Part shown: in pieces, positions 1 to 10,982 of the stretch
Numbering within the stretch: position 1 is the first letter of the stretch
Layout: every line of letters begins with the position of its first letter
NCBI GenBank assembly: GCA_027605045.1
Contig: JAQFWX010000042.1
Coordinates: 1 to 64,000 of the forward strand
From: Phallus indusiatus
Taxonomy: Eukaryota > Basidiomycota > Agaricomycetes > Phallales > Phallaceae
DNA: 64,000 nt
Reading direction: 5' to 3'
Made by a program: the position numbers and the translations under genes
The notes under the pieces: model-generated
The model's database searches: none
What the model was told of the DNA's origin: nothing
The model's input: only the letters and a program-made list of their open reading frames with translations

Positions 1-176
1 CCATGCAGTGGTTTGAGGAGGAAGCGCCGATTCCTAACTCAGGGTCCTTAACACAAAACTTGGAAGCCGATTGTGTACTGAACGGATGTCCGACAAATAA
101 AGGTAGCTGATTTTCAATAAAAGATGATACCTCTTCATCGTGTCGTTGGTATGCGTCGACGCAAATGACTTCTGGA
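1..176 (-). CDS. 3' part of an unrecognised gene running off the left edge
   Basis: On the minus strand a plausible acceptor (polypyrimidine then TTTTTAG, at 177-178) is followed by 58 codons without a stop up to the window edge. The peptide is well composed (motifs such as VICVDAYQRHDEEVSSF and NQLPLFVGHPFSTQSASKF) and does not look like random translation. I do not recognise the family. The upstream exon on this strand could not be placed with confidence, so both ends are open. It could also be a gene fragment. Confidence 0.4.
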
Positions 177-558
177 CTAAAAATGAGAATGAGATGCAGA
201 ACTTCGCTTTGTATAGTAAACATTCAATGATTGAGACAAAGCTTAATTGTCCGTTATAAACAAACATCACTGAAAGCAAATGATGCGATATTCAAGCAAT
301 AAAACACGATGGAGGAATTTAATCATACAAGACGATGTATACTTTTAACGTAAAAACGTATAGATGCGAGGAGTGGTGAGTTTGGTTGTTGAGAGTGAAC
401 AGGTGAACAAAAACGGGTCTGTTGATGAAAAAGCCCAAATGTCTCGTTATAAGTTGTTATTATGCGTCCTATAATAAATAGTTAGTCCTGCAAGCCCGAA
501 GCATCCCATATGTTCGAGAGAATACGCACGCATAGACAACGTCGCAATGAAACGGCAA
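177..558. other. AT-rich stretch, no gene seen
   Basis: It probably contains the intron and upstream exon(s) of the partial gene at the left edge and the 3' untranslated region of the small minus-strand gene that follows. No repeat, RNA gene or convincing open frame was seen. Confidence 0.3.
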
Positions 559-859
559 TTAGATATCTGCAACCATTGATTCTCCAAACGTCCTCATTAC
601 GGCAATTCCACCGAAGAATAGCACTGCACTAGTCAGGATATTCAGATTTCCAGGTAACTTGTCGATAGAGAAGACCTAGAAACAAAGAAAATATGAGCAT
701 TAAGATCTTCCGGATTTATTGGAGTTTAAGACGTACTTGTTCCCGGAGGAAGCGTTGGAATCGGGATTCATTTGGATCAACAGCCTGACGACCCGGAGTT
801 CCATATGAAGGTGGTAGATAAGAAGGACCCGAATTCGGCGGGGCTGAGCGACGTGCCAT
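559..859 (-). CDS. Small single-span membrane protein, Tom6-like
   Basis: Two exons (859-737 and 675-559) joined across a 61-nt GTACGT...CTAG intron encode 79 residues, too short to stand out as single open frames. The N-terminal half is Pro/Ser/Gly-rich (start MARRSAPPNSG), then comes an amphipathic stretch SRFQRFLREQVFS, and the C-terminal half holds one hydrophobic helix (NILTSAVLFFGGIAVM) before a short tail. The layout and the SRFQ-F motif resemble fungal Tom6, the small outer-membrane subunit that stabilises the TOM translocase, but the similarity is weak and judged by eye. Seen: splice sites, frame continuity, membrane helix. Inferred: mitochondrial outer-membrane role. It diverges from the FAD monooxygenase gene 331 bp away. 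Another tail-anchored mitochondrial protein is possible. Confidence 0.55.
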
Positions 860-1190
860 AAGGAGGTTAACGGTACAGAAGGAGGCGAGAGGAATAAAAA
901 TTTGGCGGCGCCTGTTTCCGTGACTTGCGCGTCACAACTGCCTTACTGCCGACGGCATCGGTGCCTGCCGTAATTCTGAGTCTGACGTATGGTTGACGCC
1001 GCGGAGCTTACGACGTCGTTGTGAGGTTATTGATGAGCTGACGCGTTGTGAAGGCAGCAGTGCGAGGTTTTGATTTGCTCGATATAATCAATGTAATAGG
1101 TTGCAAAGGGTTTTTACATGTGAAGGTATAAATTACCTTCTTTTGAGGTCCTTTTGGAGCATCCGAGTCTGCTTAACATTCAACGCGGCA
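860..1190. promoter_or_regulatory. Divergent intergenic region, probable shared promoter
   Basis: These 331 bp separate the start codons of the Tom6-like gene (minus) and the FAD monooxygenase (plus), so both promoters must lie here. The sequence is GC-rich in its first half (dyads around 955-1010) and carries no obvious TATA box for either gene. Confidence 0.4.
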
Positions 1191-2468
1191 ATGTCTCTTC
1201 GTATCGCTATCATTGGGGGTAAGTCTTGCCCTAACATGTTTCTTTGTCTATTTCTCATTCGACACATTGTCAGGTGGACCTGGTGGAACAACCCTCGCCC
1301 GTCTACTCCAAATTAATAACGTCTCATGTACCATCTTTGACCTCGACAACTCGGCGCTAGCTCGTTCTCAAGGAGGAAGTCTCGACCTTCACCCAGAATC
1401 GGGTCAAAAGGCTCTCAAAGAAGCAGGCTTATTCGACGAGTTCGCTAAGTATGCCCGTGCAGAAGGTTCAGCTTTGCGACTTTTAAGTCCAGCTGGAGAC
1501 GTTCTTTTGGATGCTAAAGGGGACGGACCGCGTGCAGATATGCGACCTGAGATTGATAGACGCGAACTTCGAGACTTGCTTATCAAGTCATTGGAACCAG
1601 ACACCATAAAGTGGGAGAAAAAGCTTGTCAATGTCGAAATTAAATCGGATAACAAATTTGACCTCTACTTCGGTGATGGAACTATTGAACAGAACTTTGA
1701 CGTGGTTGTTGGCGCGGACGGAGCATGGAGCAAAGTGCGCAACGCTCTCTCTGACGGCAAACCTTTCTATTCCGGCATATACGGGCTCGAAACTCGTATT
1801 GAGGACGTGAACAATCGGTTCCCGGAGACTGGTGAATTGATTGGAGATGGAACGTGTTTCTATCTCCATGCGGGAAGAGCTATAATGGCACAGCGTAACG
1901 GAGATGGGTCAGCCCGGATATACGGGATGCTTCGTGCTCCCGAGGACTGGAGAGTTAGTTCAGGGATTGACTGGTCAGATCGCGGTGCTGCGGTGGAGAC
2001 CTATCTGAAACAATACTTTGACAATTGGGACGAACGAGGTAAAACTTGGATGAGGATTGGGGATGATATTCTTCAACGCCCGTTGTATATGCTGCCTATA
2101 GGTTTTAAATGGTCTTCGAAACCAGGGTAAGTTAATCCTCGACCATGGTTTAGTGTATGTTATATCGAATTCTTCTTAGTATAACTTTACTCGGAGATGC
2201 AGCTCACTTGATGACACCATTCGCTGGAGTGGGCGTCAACCTCGCCATGGCAGACGCTCTCGATCTTTCTAAAGCAATAATATCAGCTGCTCGAGACGAA
2301 ATTTCACTGTCAACGGCAACTGAACAATACGAAACGATCATGTTCGAACGAGCCGAGGCAAATGCGCAGAAAACGATGAATAATTTGAACCTCATGTTCG
2401 GCGGGGATTCAGCCCAGAAAATTGCTGATACGTTTAAAGAAATTATGTCGGGAGGCAGGAATCCTTGA
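1191..2468 (+). CDS. FAD-dependent monooxygenase (TetX/salicylate-hydroxylase type)
   Basis: Three exons (1191-1218, 1274-2126, 2180-2468) give 389 residues. The first intron (55 nt) splits the dinucleotide-binding motif: exon 1 ends MSLRIAIIG and the join restores the GxGxxG fold, followed by GPGGTTLARLL. About residue 165 is the second FAD/NADPH motif, VVGADGAWSKVRNAL; near residue 300 is the ribityl-binding GD motif, GDAAHLMTPFAGVGVN. This order and length match the group A (PF01494) flavoprotein hydroxylases, which use NAD(P)H and oxygen to hydroxylate aromatic or polyketide substrates, as the TetX and salicylate-hydroxylase relatives do. No signal peptide or membrane anchor is seen, so a cytosolic enzyme is expected. 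The substrate cannot be told. Starting at 1191 keeps the nucleotide-binding strand at the extreme N-terminus, as usual for the family. The gene looks intact. Confidence 0.9.
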
Positions 2469-2545
2469 GATAATTGGCGAAGGGAATTTGGTAGATACAT
2501 GCATGTAAACACTCTTTTCATTGAACGAGAATAAAACTCCACCGC

Positions 2546-3906
2546 TTAATCTTGCACAATCCCACTCACTTCATCGTCCGATTCGTACTCTCCCCGCTCG
2601 TCAGCCCCACCCGCTGTGGTGCGTCTGCTTTCGCTCGGGTCTTCCTCGCCAGCTGCGCCGGTGTCTTTTCTTTCACTATCGGCCGCCTGGGATTTCCTTC
2701 CAATCTTTCTGTTGATCAACAGGTTTAGATCGGAGCGGAACATTTTCTGGTGGAACTCTGTAAGCGCTCGTATGTCATCTGCAATGATTTGCATCATCAT
2801 TTGCCGCTGCTTTTCTCCGTGTAAATCAATTAACGTCATGCAAGTTTGCATGATGAGCGGTGTGGCCATCTTAATGCCTTCCGCGATACCCACACTGATC
2901 GCCTTAGTCAGCTTTTCAAAATAGTCCGACGTCATTTCCGGTAATGTGAAATCGGTGTCTGGGATTTTATTGTTTGCGGGCAGCGTTCCGTTGTCATCGT
3001 CGTCCGAAGCGTCGTCAACAATAGGGTCAGAAATTTCCTTCGTTTTTAGGTTAAGGTGTCCATCTACGAATATGACCCCGTTGTCATTGTTGTCCGAAGC
3101 ATCGTCAACAATAGGGTCAGAAGATCCCTTCGTTTTTGCCTTGACTCCAGCCCTCGCTTCTGTCTTCACCTCTGACTTCGAATTCACCTCAGTTTCTTCG
3201 ACCAATTTCACTTTTTCATCGACCTTTTCAGGTTTCTTCATTGCAAAGTGAGAGCAGCCGGCTTTGGCGCGTTTGCATTCTCGGCAGACGGGCTGGTGTG
3301 CGGAATTGCCCACTTGGTCGCGGCAGTCCTTCTTCAGACGAACACATCTGTCGCAAGGTGGGTCGCGTAGTGTCTGCACTTGGATTGATGAAGGGCCGGC
3401 GTCGTGGTTGGGTTCTTCACTGGTCGCCTTGCGAGCAATCTTCTTGGGTGGGGATGCAGCGGACTCCATGCCATCTGATCCTTCGTCGTCGTCCATTTCG
3501 TCGCGCGAATGTTTTGTGGACTTGGCTGGGGCTTGGGGGGTTGACTTCAGTATCGGTCTCGGTTTTGGTTTTGGTTTTGGTTTTGGTTTTGGTTTTGGTT
3601 TCGCTTCTGGTTTCTGTTTCTGTTTCTCCCTTTCCTTTCTCTCTTTCTCTTTCTGCCTCTCCTTCTCTTTCTGCCTCTCCCTCTTGCAACCGCTCTCATC
3701 AATTCATTTTTTCCATCCTCATGCGCTTTTTCGTACAAATTTCGAAATTGTTCGAAGAGTTCGGGACTGGTGTAATCTGGGTTAATAACTGGCACGGGCA
3801 CATTGACGTCCTCGTGGTCCTCAAGTAAACAAGTTTGCTGGTGTTTCACCGCCCAGTTCACACGCGAAAGGGATGGGGAGTTGGGGGAAGACGACATCCG
3901 TAACAA
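2546..3906 (-). CDS. Zn2Cys6-like zinc-cluster protein with an apparent frameshift
   Basis: Two minus-strand open frames belong to one protein. The N-terminal frame (3906 or 3897 to about 3700) has an acidic/aromatic module containing INPDYTSPELFEQFRNLYEK. The C-terminal frame (from about 3700 down to 2546) has a highly charged Lys/Glu/Gln stretch, a Lys-Pro repeat, then the cluster CDRCVRLKKDC ... CRECKRAKAGC, i.e. C-x2-C-x6-C twice, followed by acidic segments and a helical C-terminus. Such clusters bind two zinc ions and usually DNA. The frames are out of register: near 3690-3700 the reading passes from frame one to frame two with no convincing intron, so one base appears gained or two lost. 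In this copy the protein would end at about 3547 unless the shift is a sequencing error. Agaricomycete genomes hold many such genes of unknown role. Confidence 0.6.
3561..3601. repeat. Hexanucleotide microsatellite (GGTTTT)n
   Basis: Nearly seven tandem GGTTTT units inside the zinc-cluster gene, read on the minus strand as a Lys-Pro repeat in the intended frame. The unit is a multiple of three, so length changes do not shift the frame. The repeat sits within a wider purine/pyrimidine-biased coding stretch (about 3540-3690). Confidence 0.9.
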
Positions 3907-4297
3907 CAGTGTTGATAAGTGGCGCGAAATTTGAGAAAATTACTATGTAGGGCGGACTTTGGGCTAATAAAATGTATATAAAAGCCCGCTTAAGTAGCTT
4001 GGTCAGCAGCATCAACAGACGCACAGACGTGTCGTCCTCCACCCTACAAAAAACATTGTTTATTACAGAAATTCCTAAGATGAATGCAGTATGTAGAGCC
4101 GGGAGGTAACACCATCACAAGGCCTGGTCTCGAGCCTATTCTGGTAATTGGGGCATGAACCTGCAGCTTCCGCATTCAAGTTGTTTCGAATAATATTTAC
4201 TTCTAGAAATCACTTCTTCTTCATGAATTGTCTGCCATAGTTGTTGACTAAAGGTAGGAGTGATATACACCAACTGCTTCTCGAATAAACCGAACAG
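3907..4297. other. Intergenic, TATA-like motif only
   Basis: Lies between the 5' end of the zinc-cluster gene and the 3' end of the P450 gene, both on the minus strand. A TATATAAAAG-type motif at about 3975-3984 is the only landmark; its minus-strand reading could serve the zinc-cluster gene. No coding segment seen. Confidence 0.4.
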
Positions 4298-6271
4298 TCA
4301 AAGCTCCCTTTGTTTCATCTTTACCGGCAACTTCCCCGTCACGATGAGAACGTGATCCTTCATGTCTCGTGTCCACTGCGACGGATCATATCCATCTTCG
4401 AACCAGAAGTCGAAGTTATAAACTAGCATCGCTGTGATGTACCTCAATTCGGAAAGAGCAAGCGATTTACCAATGCAGTTTGCTGGGCCGTGAGAGAATG
4501 GAATATAGGCCAGCCGATTTAATACCACCTCGCTGCTCCGAGTGTACCATCTCTCCGGCCAGAATTCGTCTGGTTTCGGGTAGAAGTAGCGAGGGTCGCG
4601 ATGTATCGCGTACGGGGGAACAAATACAGCCGTTTCTTCGGGGAGAAACCTGTGTAAACATATGAGAGATGCATCAACACAAAAAGAAAGCTGTTTGTCT
4701 TATACATGTCTCCTACTACTTTACCCCCACTGTTCTTCGCCGGAGCCCTTTGCAAACCACTTGCGAGTGGAGGTTGCAAACGTAAAGCTTCGTTGCTGAA
4801 AAAATGATCAGTCTGTGTGCGACATTGTCATGATTTATCGGAGACTGGGTTCACTGACATGATTGCATTTAACAGCTGTAGATCGGCTAGCATATCCAGT
4901 CGTATAGGGGCATCCTCTGATGGGGGGAAAGTCGCGTCGAGCTCCTTACGCAGACGTCGAAGGTATTCAGGATATTGGAGTAAGTAATACATTATCCCAG
5001 AAAGCGCCGTTGAGCTCGTATCGGACCCCGCGAGGATAGCAATACCCACATTTGAAATGACCACCTGTGTTGGTGGTTTATCATCGTCTATATTCATACT
5101 AGCAGCCTTGAACATAATTAATTGAGTAAAAAAGAGATAGGAGCATTGAAGTACCAAATGATAGAATAAATCTTTCTTTCCAGTTACTTTTGAAATCCGT
5201 TTGTGAGCTTGTGTGATCGCAAATTTGGCAAACGCTCCCAGTTGTTTGTTCATGAAAGGAATGGAACGGAAAAATGTCGAAGCCCAGGGAATCATTTGTG
5301 TAATCGTTGGTATTCTGGTGCGAAAATATTATTTATTAGTTTAATTGAAATTTAACGAGACGAACTCGTTTGAAGCCTTCAAGCTCTGTATAATCCCCTC
5401 TGTATCACCATTGCGCACGAATCCAAAACTCTCTCCGAAACTGAGGTGCCAGCATAAGAAGCTGAAGTTATTGATATACCCAAATTTATAATTTACTTAC
5501 GCTAAGTCTCCCATAAAATCAAAACTAATAGATGTGAGCTGAAAGTCTGAATAATTAAGAAGGAGCGAGGCAGACCTCCAGCGACCAATATAGTCCGCGA
5601 TATCAACATGTCCCAATTTATCTGAGGAACCATGACAAACGCCTTTCAAATGCTCAATCAGCTCAATCCCACTTGCAAGAAGCGACTCTTCGTAATCCTG
5701 TAAAGGACCTGGTGCAAATGCTCGATTCCATTGCTTACGAAGTTGTGCGTGAATATTGATGCATATTGATGTCGCGAACACGGATGAGACTGTGACTGGA
5801 CTGATTTTGTTTGTGCGCAACGTATATTTTTCCATCCCACACTAAATATGTACAAATACCTTCAGTTACTGGATTAAGAAAGAGCGTTTGGTAAGAAAGC
5901 GCACTTGGTCCTCGAGGCATACCCTGTTGACCCAAGATATCGGGTAGAAGTTTGGCTTCTATTATGGACAAATCGTTCGGTCCTGCAAAATCGTATGATA
6001 AGATGAAAATTATGTAAGGAAAAACAAACAACGCCATACCAACTCGAATGACTGGACCATATATTTTGTGTAGTTTATCAAAGTACATATGGACATCCCC
6101 TCTGTACGAAACCCAGGCCAACCAGATATTCGATGTCTTGCAGACAATCGGTCCCGGAATTCTCGCCAAAGGGTGAAACGGCGAGACACGATAGAGCAAG
6201 ATCGAGAATAGCACGAAACACATGAAAAAGAGCAGATGTAAGGGTACATTCGCCCAAGGTGACGGAAGCAT
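4298..6271 (-). CDS. Cytochrome P450 monooxygenase
   Basis: A multi-exon minus-strand gene carrying all P450 landmarks. It has an N-terminal membrane anchor (LHLLFFMCFVLFSILLYRV), a proline hinge with PGP, the C-helix KQWNRAFAPG, a helix segment FDFMGDLA reached after a 51-nt intron, the oxygen-binding I-helix AILAGSDTSSTAL, the K-helix EALRL (ExxR), the PERW motif and the heme-cysteine signature PFSHGPANCIGKSLA. The Arg usual two residues before the heme cysteine is Ala, which occurs in several basidiomycete P450 clans. It is expected at the ER membrane, needing a P450 reductase. About eight introns of 48-65 nt were traced, with exon 1 ending at 6040. A 10-bp tandem duplication (5751-5770) sits just before the C-helix, where the best homologous frame changes, so this allele may be damaged. 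The substrate and CYP family are not known. Confidence 0.85.
5751..5770. repeat. 10-bp tandem duplication inside the P450 gene
   Basis: Two adjacent 10-mers, GAATATTGAT and GCATATTGAT, differ at one base. They lie in the coding region just N-terminal to the C-helix, and a 10-bp gain would shift the frame by one. Confidence 0.75.
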
Positions 6272-7297
6272 CTTCAGTGCCGTCGCGCCAGGTGCAATTG
6301 AAAAGACAGCAATACGAACGAGACAACTCGTAATATCCGGAGGTTCATACTTTCGAAACCATGCATGTGCAATCTTGAAAGGGTTTTTTTTTCCGAGTCG
6401 CGATGTTTAGCGCTGAAGTTTTTCTCGGAGGGAGAAAGAAGTTTTGAGAAACTCACTATTGCACTTGAAAGATCCACAAATAAAACCGCTTGCAAAGGCG
6501 TAGTAGCGACTTGCCAGGGATATAACATTAGTGTGAAGGATAAGGAAGAGGTGCGTGGCCATTCTGTCGCCCGTTAGGCATTTACGGGATATTACGAAGG
6601 AGAAGAGCTCTTGCCTTAAATTTAGCGCTTTCTTAGGATTGGCCGCCAGTCGGTCCGGGCCTGATGCATTGATGCCTCATGCACAGACTCTGTAGTGACA
6701 CATTCTGATTCTGAGACAATAAATAAATAATTATACAGTTTTTGACATAATTAGGAACTTCACAACACAACAAAAGCCTTACACCAACCAAATTTTGCGT
6801 CGCTTTAGAAGCAACGCGCGAGAGATGATCGATGGAGGCATAAGAAGCTGAGAAAAAAATTGTCTACATAATACAATAGCATTTCAATTTTACGCGTCCT
6901 ATCAAAAAAAAGTGTGCACACAAGCAACTTTCGTGACCATAGACCTTTTCTGTCATTCTTAACTGCTAAAAAATAATGGATACATACGGTGCGTGTCTAG
7001 TGACGCATTTCAAGTTGAAAAGAATAACACTTGACAGAACCTTTGGGCAAAACGATGGAACATTTCATGGACTTAGACGACGATACTAAAGCTACATAAA
7101 CAGAATTTTATCCTGTCGAATAACATTTTATTTTAGTGTTCTCATTGGTATTGTAGGCATCATCATGATCAGCTCACTTTTGATATTTTATCGTATGTCA
7201 TGCACTGAGCATTCTTTTCATCTGATTGAATACTGTGTTATTTTCATGCTATAGATATGTATGGGCTCGTATAGACAATACCTAGATGTGAGACTTG
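6272..7297. other. Intergenic, no gene seen
   Basis: Holds the P450 promoter (minus strand) and the 3' flank of DUF6535 copy 1. It is mostly AT-rich. I found no splice-consistent coding exons, RNA gene or repeat with target duplications. Confidence 0.5.
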
Positions 7298-10200
7298 TCA
7301 AGCCTCGTTTTCATTGAATTTCTGAGGCTGTCCACGCTCTTCAGAATCGTGGTTCAAGTTTGTTGTTTCAGTGCGTTGATTTTCGACACTCGGCGGGTGT
7401 TGAGAACGTTGAGAGGCCAGACCGAAACATTGCCTAAACTTGCGTGCGACTTTTTCGAGCTCCTGACGAAGGTCTGTATTTTCTTCGGAATGTGCCTCTG
7501 AAACCATAATACCGTGAAGTTGATGTAACTTTGACCGACAAGGCTCTGAATTGGAGCAACATTCTGCTGGTGTGTGAACCAAAAGGAGTCCCCCTAGTTC
7601 CACCAGCACGGACGAGTTGTAGAGAACGGTAGACGGAGCAAGTCCATCTAGGCCCACAAGCGCCACACAGAGATACAATAGACCACCACACAAGTCGTCT
7701 TGTGCGATATGATCAATATACCGGACATCTTTGAAGTTTTGAAGAAATGTCAAAAAACGGGACACAGCCTCGGCGGGATCATTCGAGGAGTTGATGCATC
7801 GATACAGACCGTCGTGATTCTGAGGCATGAGAAGCAGTGTGAATATGGGAAACCTGCTCAGGCTGTGCCCAGAGATAAGTAATCTGACGTCGTGCGAACA
7901 CCATTGATATATGGAAGAGGGGTCGCTGAACTCGAGTTGGTAAAAGCGCTCAACCCAGTTATCCTTCTTCTTGCCGGAACTCCAAATCAGAGACAGGGAG
8001 TCAAATACTTTCGATCTGACGGTATCCGTCATAGATTCACTCCAAAATGCATCCACGCAGCAAATATATTCGAAGAAGAAGAGGTAGTCCTCGTGTGAGA
8101 AATGATAAGTTGGATATGAAAGCCATTGATGTAAGCTGTTAAACATATCAGACAACAACTTTTGCTTCTGTTCTTCGTCGGCAATGAGCGATCGCGGGGA
8201 AGTAAGGTTCCGATAGATGAAGGCAACGAGGAGATAATGTTTCCTAGGGTAATTGTCTTCTGAGGAGGAATAGTGAGGGCTGCCAGTAGAAAAGTAACGG
8301 AACAGGTAGTCAAATTTCCATTTTGCCGGCTCGCCGGGATTTTTGAGAACGGTCTGGAAATGTGCGGTCTCTGTGCCATTTGTGGTGCTCCGGGTGTTCC
8401 AGTCAAATATGTTACGTATTCCGGAAGTGATGATATGTCTAGCCACCTCATCATCTTCCGACGCCCTTGCGAGGAAACAGTGCCACATGGTCAGCGGAAG
8501 CTTGAAGTCGTCTTTGATAGCGTCCTTAAGAATTTCGACATAATTGGCACTGATTACATTTTCGGTAATTCGGGAATAATTTTTATATTCCACTTCATCC
8601 ATTTGTTTTCTAAACTCCGTATCAGCCATAGACGGAAGTAGAGACCAGTAGTTGCACTCCCGGGACAAGAGATCAATACACAATCCATGACGAATATCCA
8701 CCACGCTTGTTTCACCGACTTCCAAAATCCTCCAAAAACTGTTCAAGGTGTCGGATTCGAATTTCTGTGCAATATTTGGATGCATAAATGAACACCGTGC
8801 GATAATCCGGTGAACATTTGTAGCAGAGAAGGTTTCATTGAGCCAAGAAAGTGCGTCCGAGTCGAGAGGAGCGGCATTTGCAACAGCCTGTTTTATCTTC
8901 TCCTCCCTCCAGTTGGTGAATTTCGGAATGGTAGAAGCGAAGCGCTTGAAGGGTTCCAGCGCACGACGATGAAAATTGAAATGACGATCCATAAGCCTTT
9001 TTATCACAAAACCATCTCCAAGCAGAGTGAGAGTCAAGAGGACAGTTACCAACGCAGACCTGCCATGAGAGATATATATAACAATACATATGAAATTTAC
9101 AACCCAAATAGAACAGAGGAAAAGGAGAAGACATTTCTGGAAAAAGTTCCATTTCGAGATTATCCTGGCCATCTTCGAACAAACCTCCGGGTCTAATTGT
9201 GAACTCGGGTATACTCTGTCGATTATACGTAGAATTTTTGATACCGGGTTAGTGACCCTCGGCAAAAAAAAGAACAGTACACCGATATAGATCGTAAGCG
9301 ACGTTACATATGGGCATCCCGGATATCGAACAGGTAGTATCACAGACACAAAATATAAAACGTATGTGACTCCGGTAATAGCGACGATCGCCCGAGCGAC
9401 TTGAACATCCAATGGAAACAGAAGTATGATTATGCCTGTCAGGAACATACCGACAGCAATATGCAAAAGAATCGGCAGGAGATCAACGATGGCACCGACT
9501 TTCCACGACTCAAACCCTTGAAACCGAAATTGTCTTGCTCTCGCCTTTTCGCGCGGTGTTCCGGAGATAGAAGACAGGTAATAATAAAGCCATTGTTTGG
9601 AAAGGACAGCGAACAGCGCAGTAGACAACGTAAGTGCCAAACTAGTGAACCACAGGCCATTTACGAGTTGCGCATTTGCCGATGGTATGAACGGAGATGT
9701 AGGGGTTAGTATCGAACTAGGAACATTATTAATCGGTGTTCCACTGAATTGGGCTCGAAGTAATTTGTTTGTTTCGAACAACAAGGATGCAGAAACTTGG
9801 GTATTATCCTGCTGAAGGCTTTGCGAAGCCTGGGAAACGAATGTTGCGACAACACTGGAGAAAAGACCAGCCTACAAAACAGCAAACTTTAGCGATCATA
9901 GCCACATAAGACGGTCATTCAACGTACAAATACGAGAAGAACATCTGCTGTCTCTTTCCAACCTTCCGCTCTTTCACGATCATAAGCCTCAGCTTCGTCA
10001 AGGTAGGTCGACCAAACTCGAGCACTGGGACCAAGCTCTTCTCCGGGACGATCTGCAGGATACTTCTGTTCATAATCAAATCGATTATTTACTTGATGTT
10101 CCACAATTAGCGAGTACGATATAATCACGTCAGTTTTTACTCACCGTTATTGGATTCGGTTCTGGTTAGTCCAAAAAGCTTTTTGCGCAAGGTCCTGATT

Positions 10201-10533
10201 TCTTCATCATTGTTAGAGGCTGGTTTAGGCTTATTATCTAGAAAATGCACGTTATTATAAGCTGTTTGTTTTTAAAGACAAAAAGAAAATCTTACCCGGT
10301 AGATCGCGAGTGAGAATCCGTAGGAGTTGAAGCTGCAGCAGAGTTTCATTTAAACCTGTTTCGGATTGTGCTTTTTGTTCATTTGGAGATGTGGCTGCAG
10401 GCGACCTTTCGTCTTCGGTAATTTCCTGTACACCCAGAACCGATGAAGGCTCATTCTCGATTTCACCCTGATTGCTCAGGAGTGCCGGCTGCGCTGTATT
10501 TTCGTTCAAATTACTAGTAGCTGTTTCAGACAT
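7298..10533 (-). CDS. DUF6535-type membrane protein, copy 1
   Basis: Four exons: 10533-10296, a short one with IRTLRKKLFGL, one with NRFDYEQKYPADRPGEE ... WKETADVLLVF, and a long last exon 9871-7298. After a variable, acidic N-terminus comes the conserved module: a first helix after ADVLLVF, then NGLWFTSLALTLSTALFAV, LLPILLHIAVGMFLTGIII and TGVTYVLYFVSVILPV, i.e. four membrane segments with the family signature KQWLYYYLSS. About 650 mostly soluble, helical residues follow. I recognise this as the agaricomycete DUF6535 family, whose function is unknown. Compared with copies 2-4 it ends early: the donor that normally leads to a small C-terminal tail exon has been lost (the codon is followed by GC rather than GT) and it stops two codons on. 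No disruption was seen in the main frame. Confidence 0.85.
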
Positions 10534-10982
10534 AGTTTGTCAGATTGCGATGTAATGATGGCGAGATACAGTGATTCTGTTGATATAACGTTCAGGGAGG
10601 ATCAAGATGTAGGACAGAAGAAAAGCGTCACCAATACCCTTCGTATATTTATGGATTCGCATGGATCACAGCTTTTAGGAACGTGAATAGGCTGAGGTTG
10701 AATCTGCTTCCATTTTGGCGTTTGGGGACTGTATGGTGGCAATACAGGCGGGTCGAAGGTACCTGAATCGGATAACAACATATTTATTGACGCTTGAGTG
10801 GGTACATTCGAGTTCACCAAACTTTCCGACATTGACCAAGTCGGTTCAACGAGATTCGTGCTTAACAGAGCGGATGTACAATAGTAGACCTACGCCCATC
10901 GTGCATACGACGTTGTACGACTCGCCGCACTAATTATGACTAAAGGAATGAAACCATTGATTTCCCATCACAGGGGCCAGCC
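10534..10982. other. Intergenic, no gene seen
   Basis: This gap lies between the start of DUF6535 copy 1 and the stop codon of the F-box gene, both on the minus strand. It must hold the promoter of copy 1 and the 3' flank of the F-box gene. Open frames here (10602-10832 minus, 10715-10933 plus) are short and without recognisable motifs. Confidence 0.5.

Noticed and set aside
3241..3828. Plus-strand frame with repeated Val-Leu-Val residues
   Set aside because: It is the antisense reading of the GGTTTT repeat and the charged linker of the zinc-cluster gene.
1191..6271. Secondary-metabolite cluster built on the FAD monooxygenase and P450
   Set aside because: No backbone synthase, terpene cyclase or prenyltransferase is nearby, so co-location alone is not evidence.
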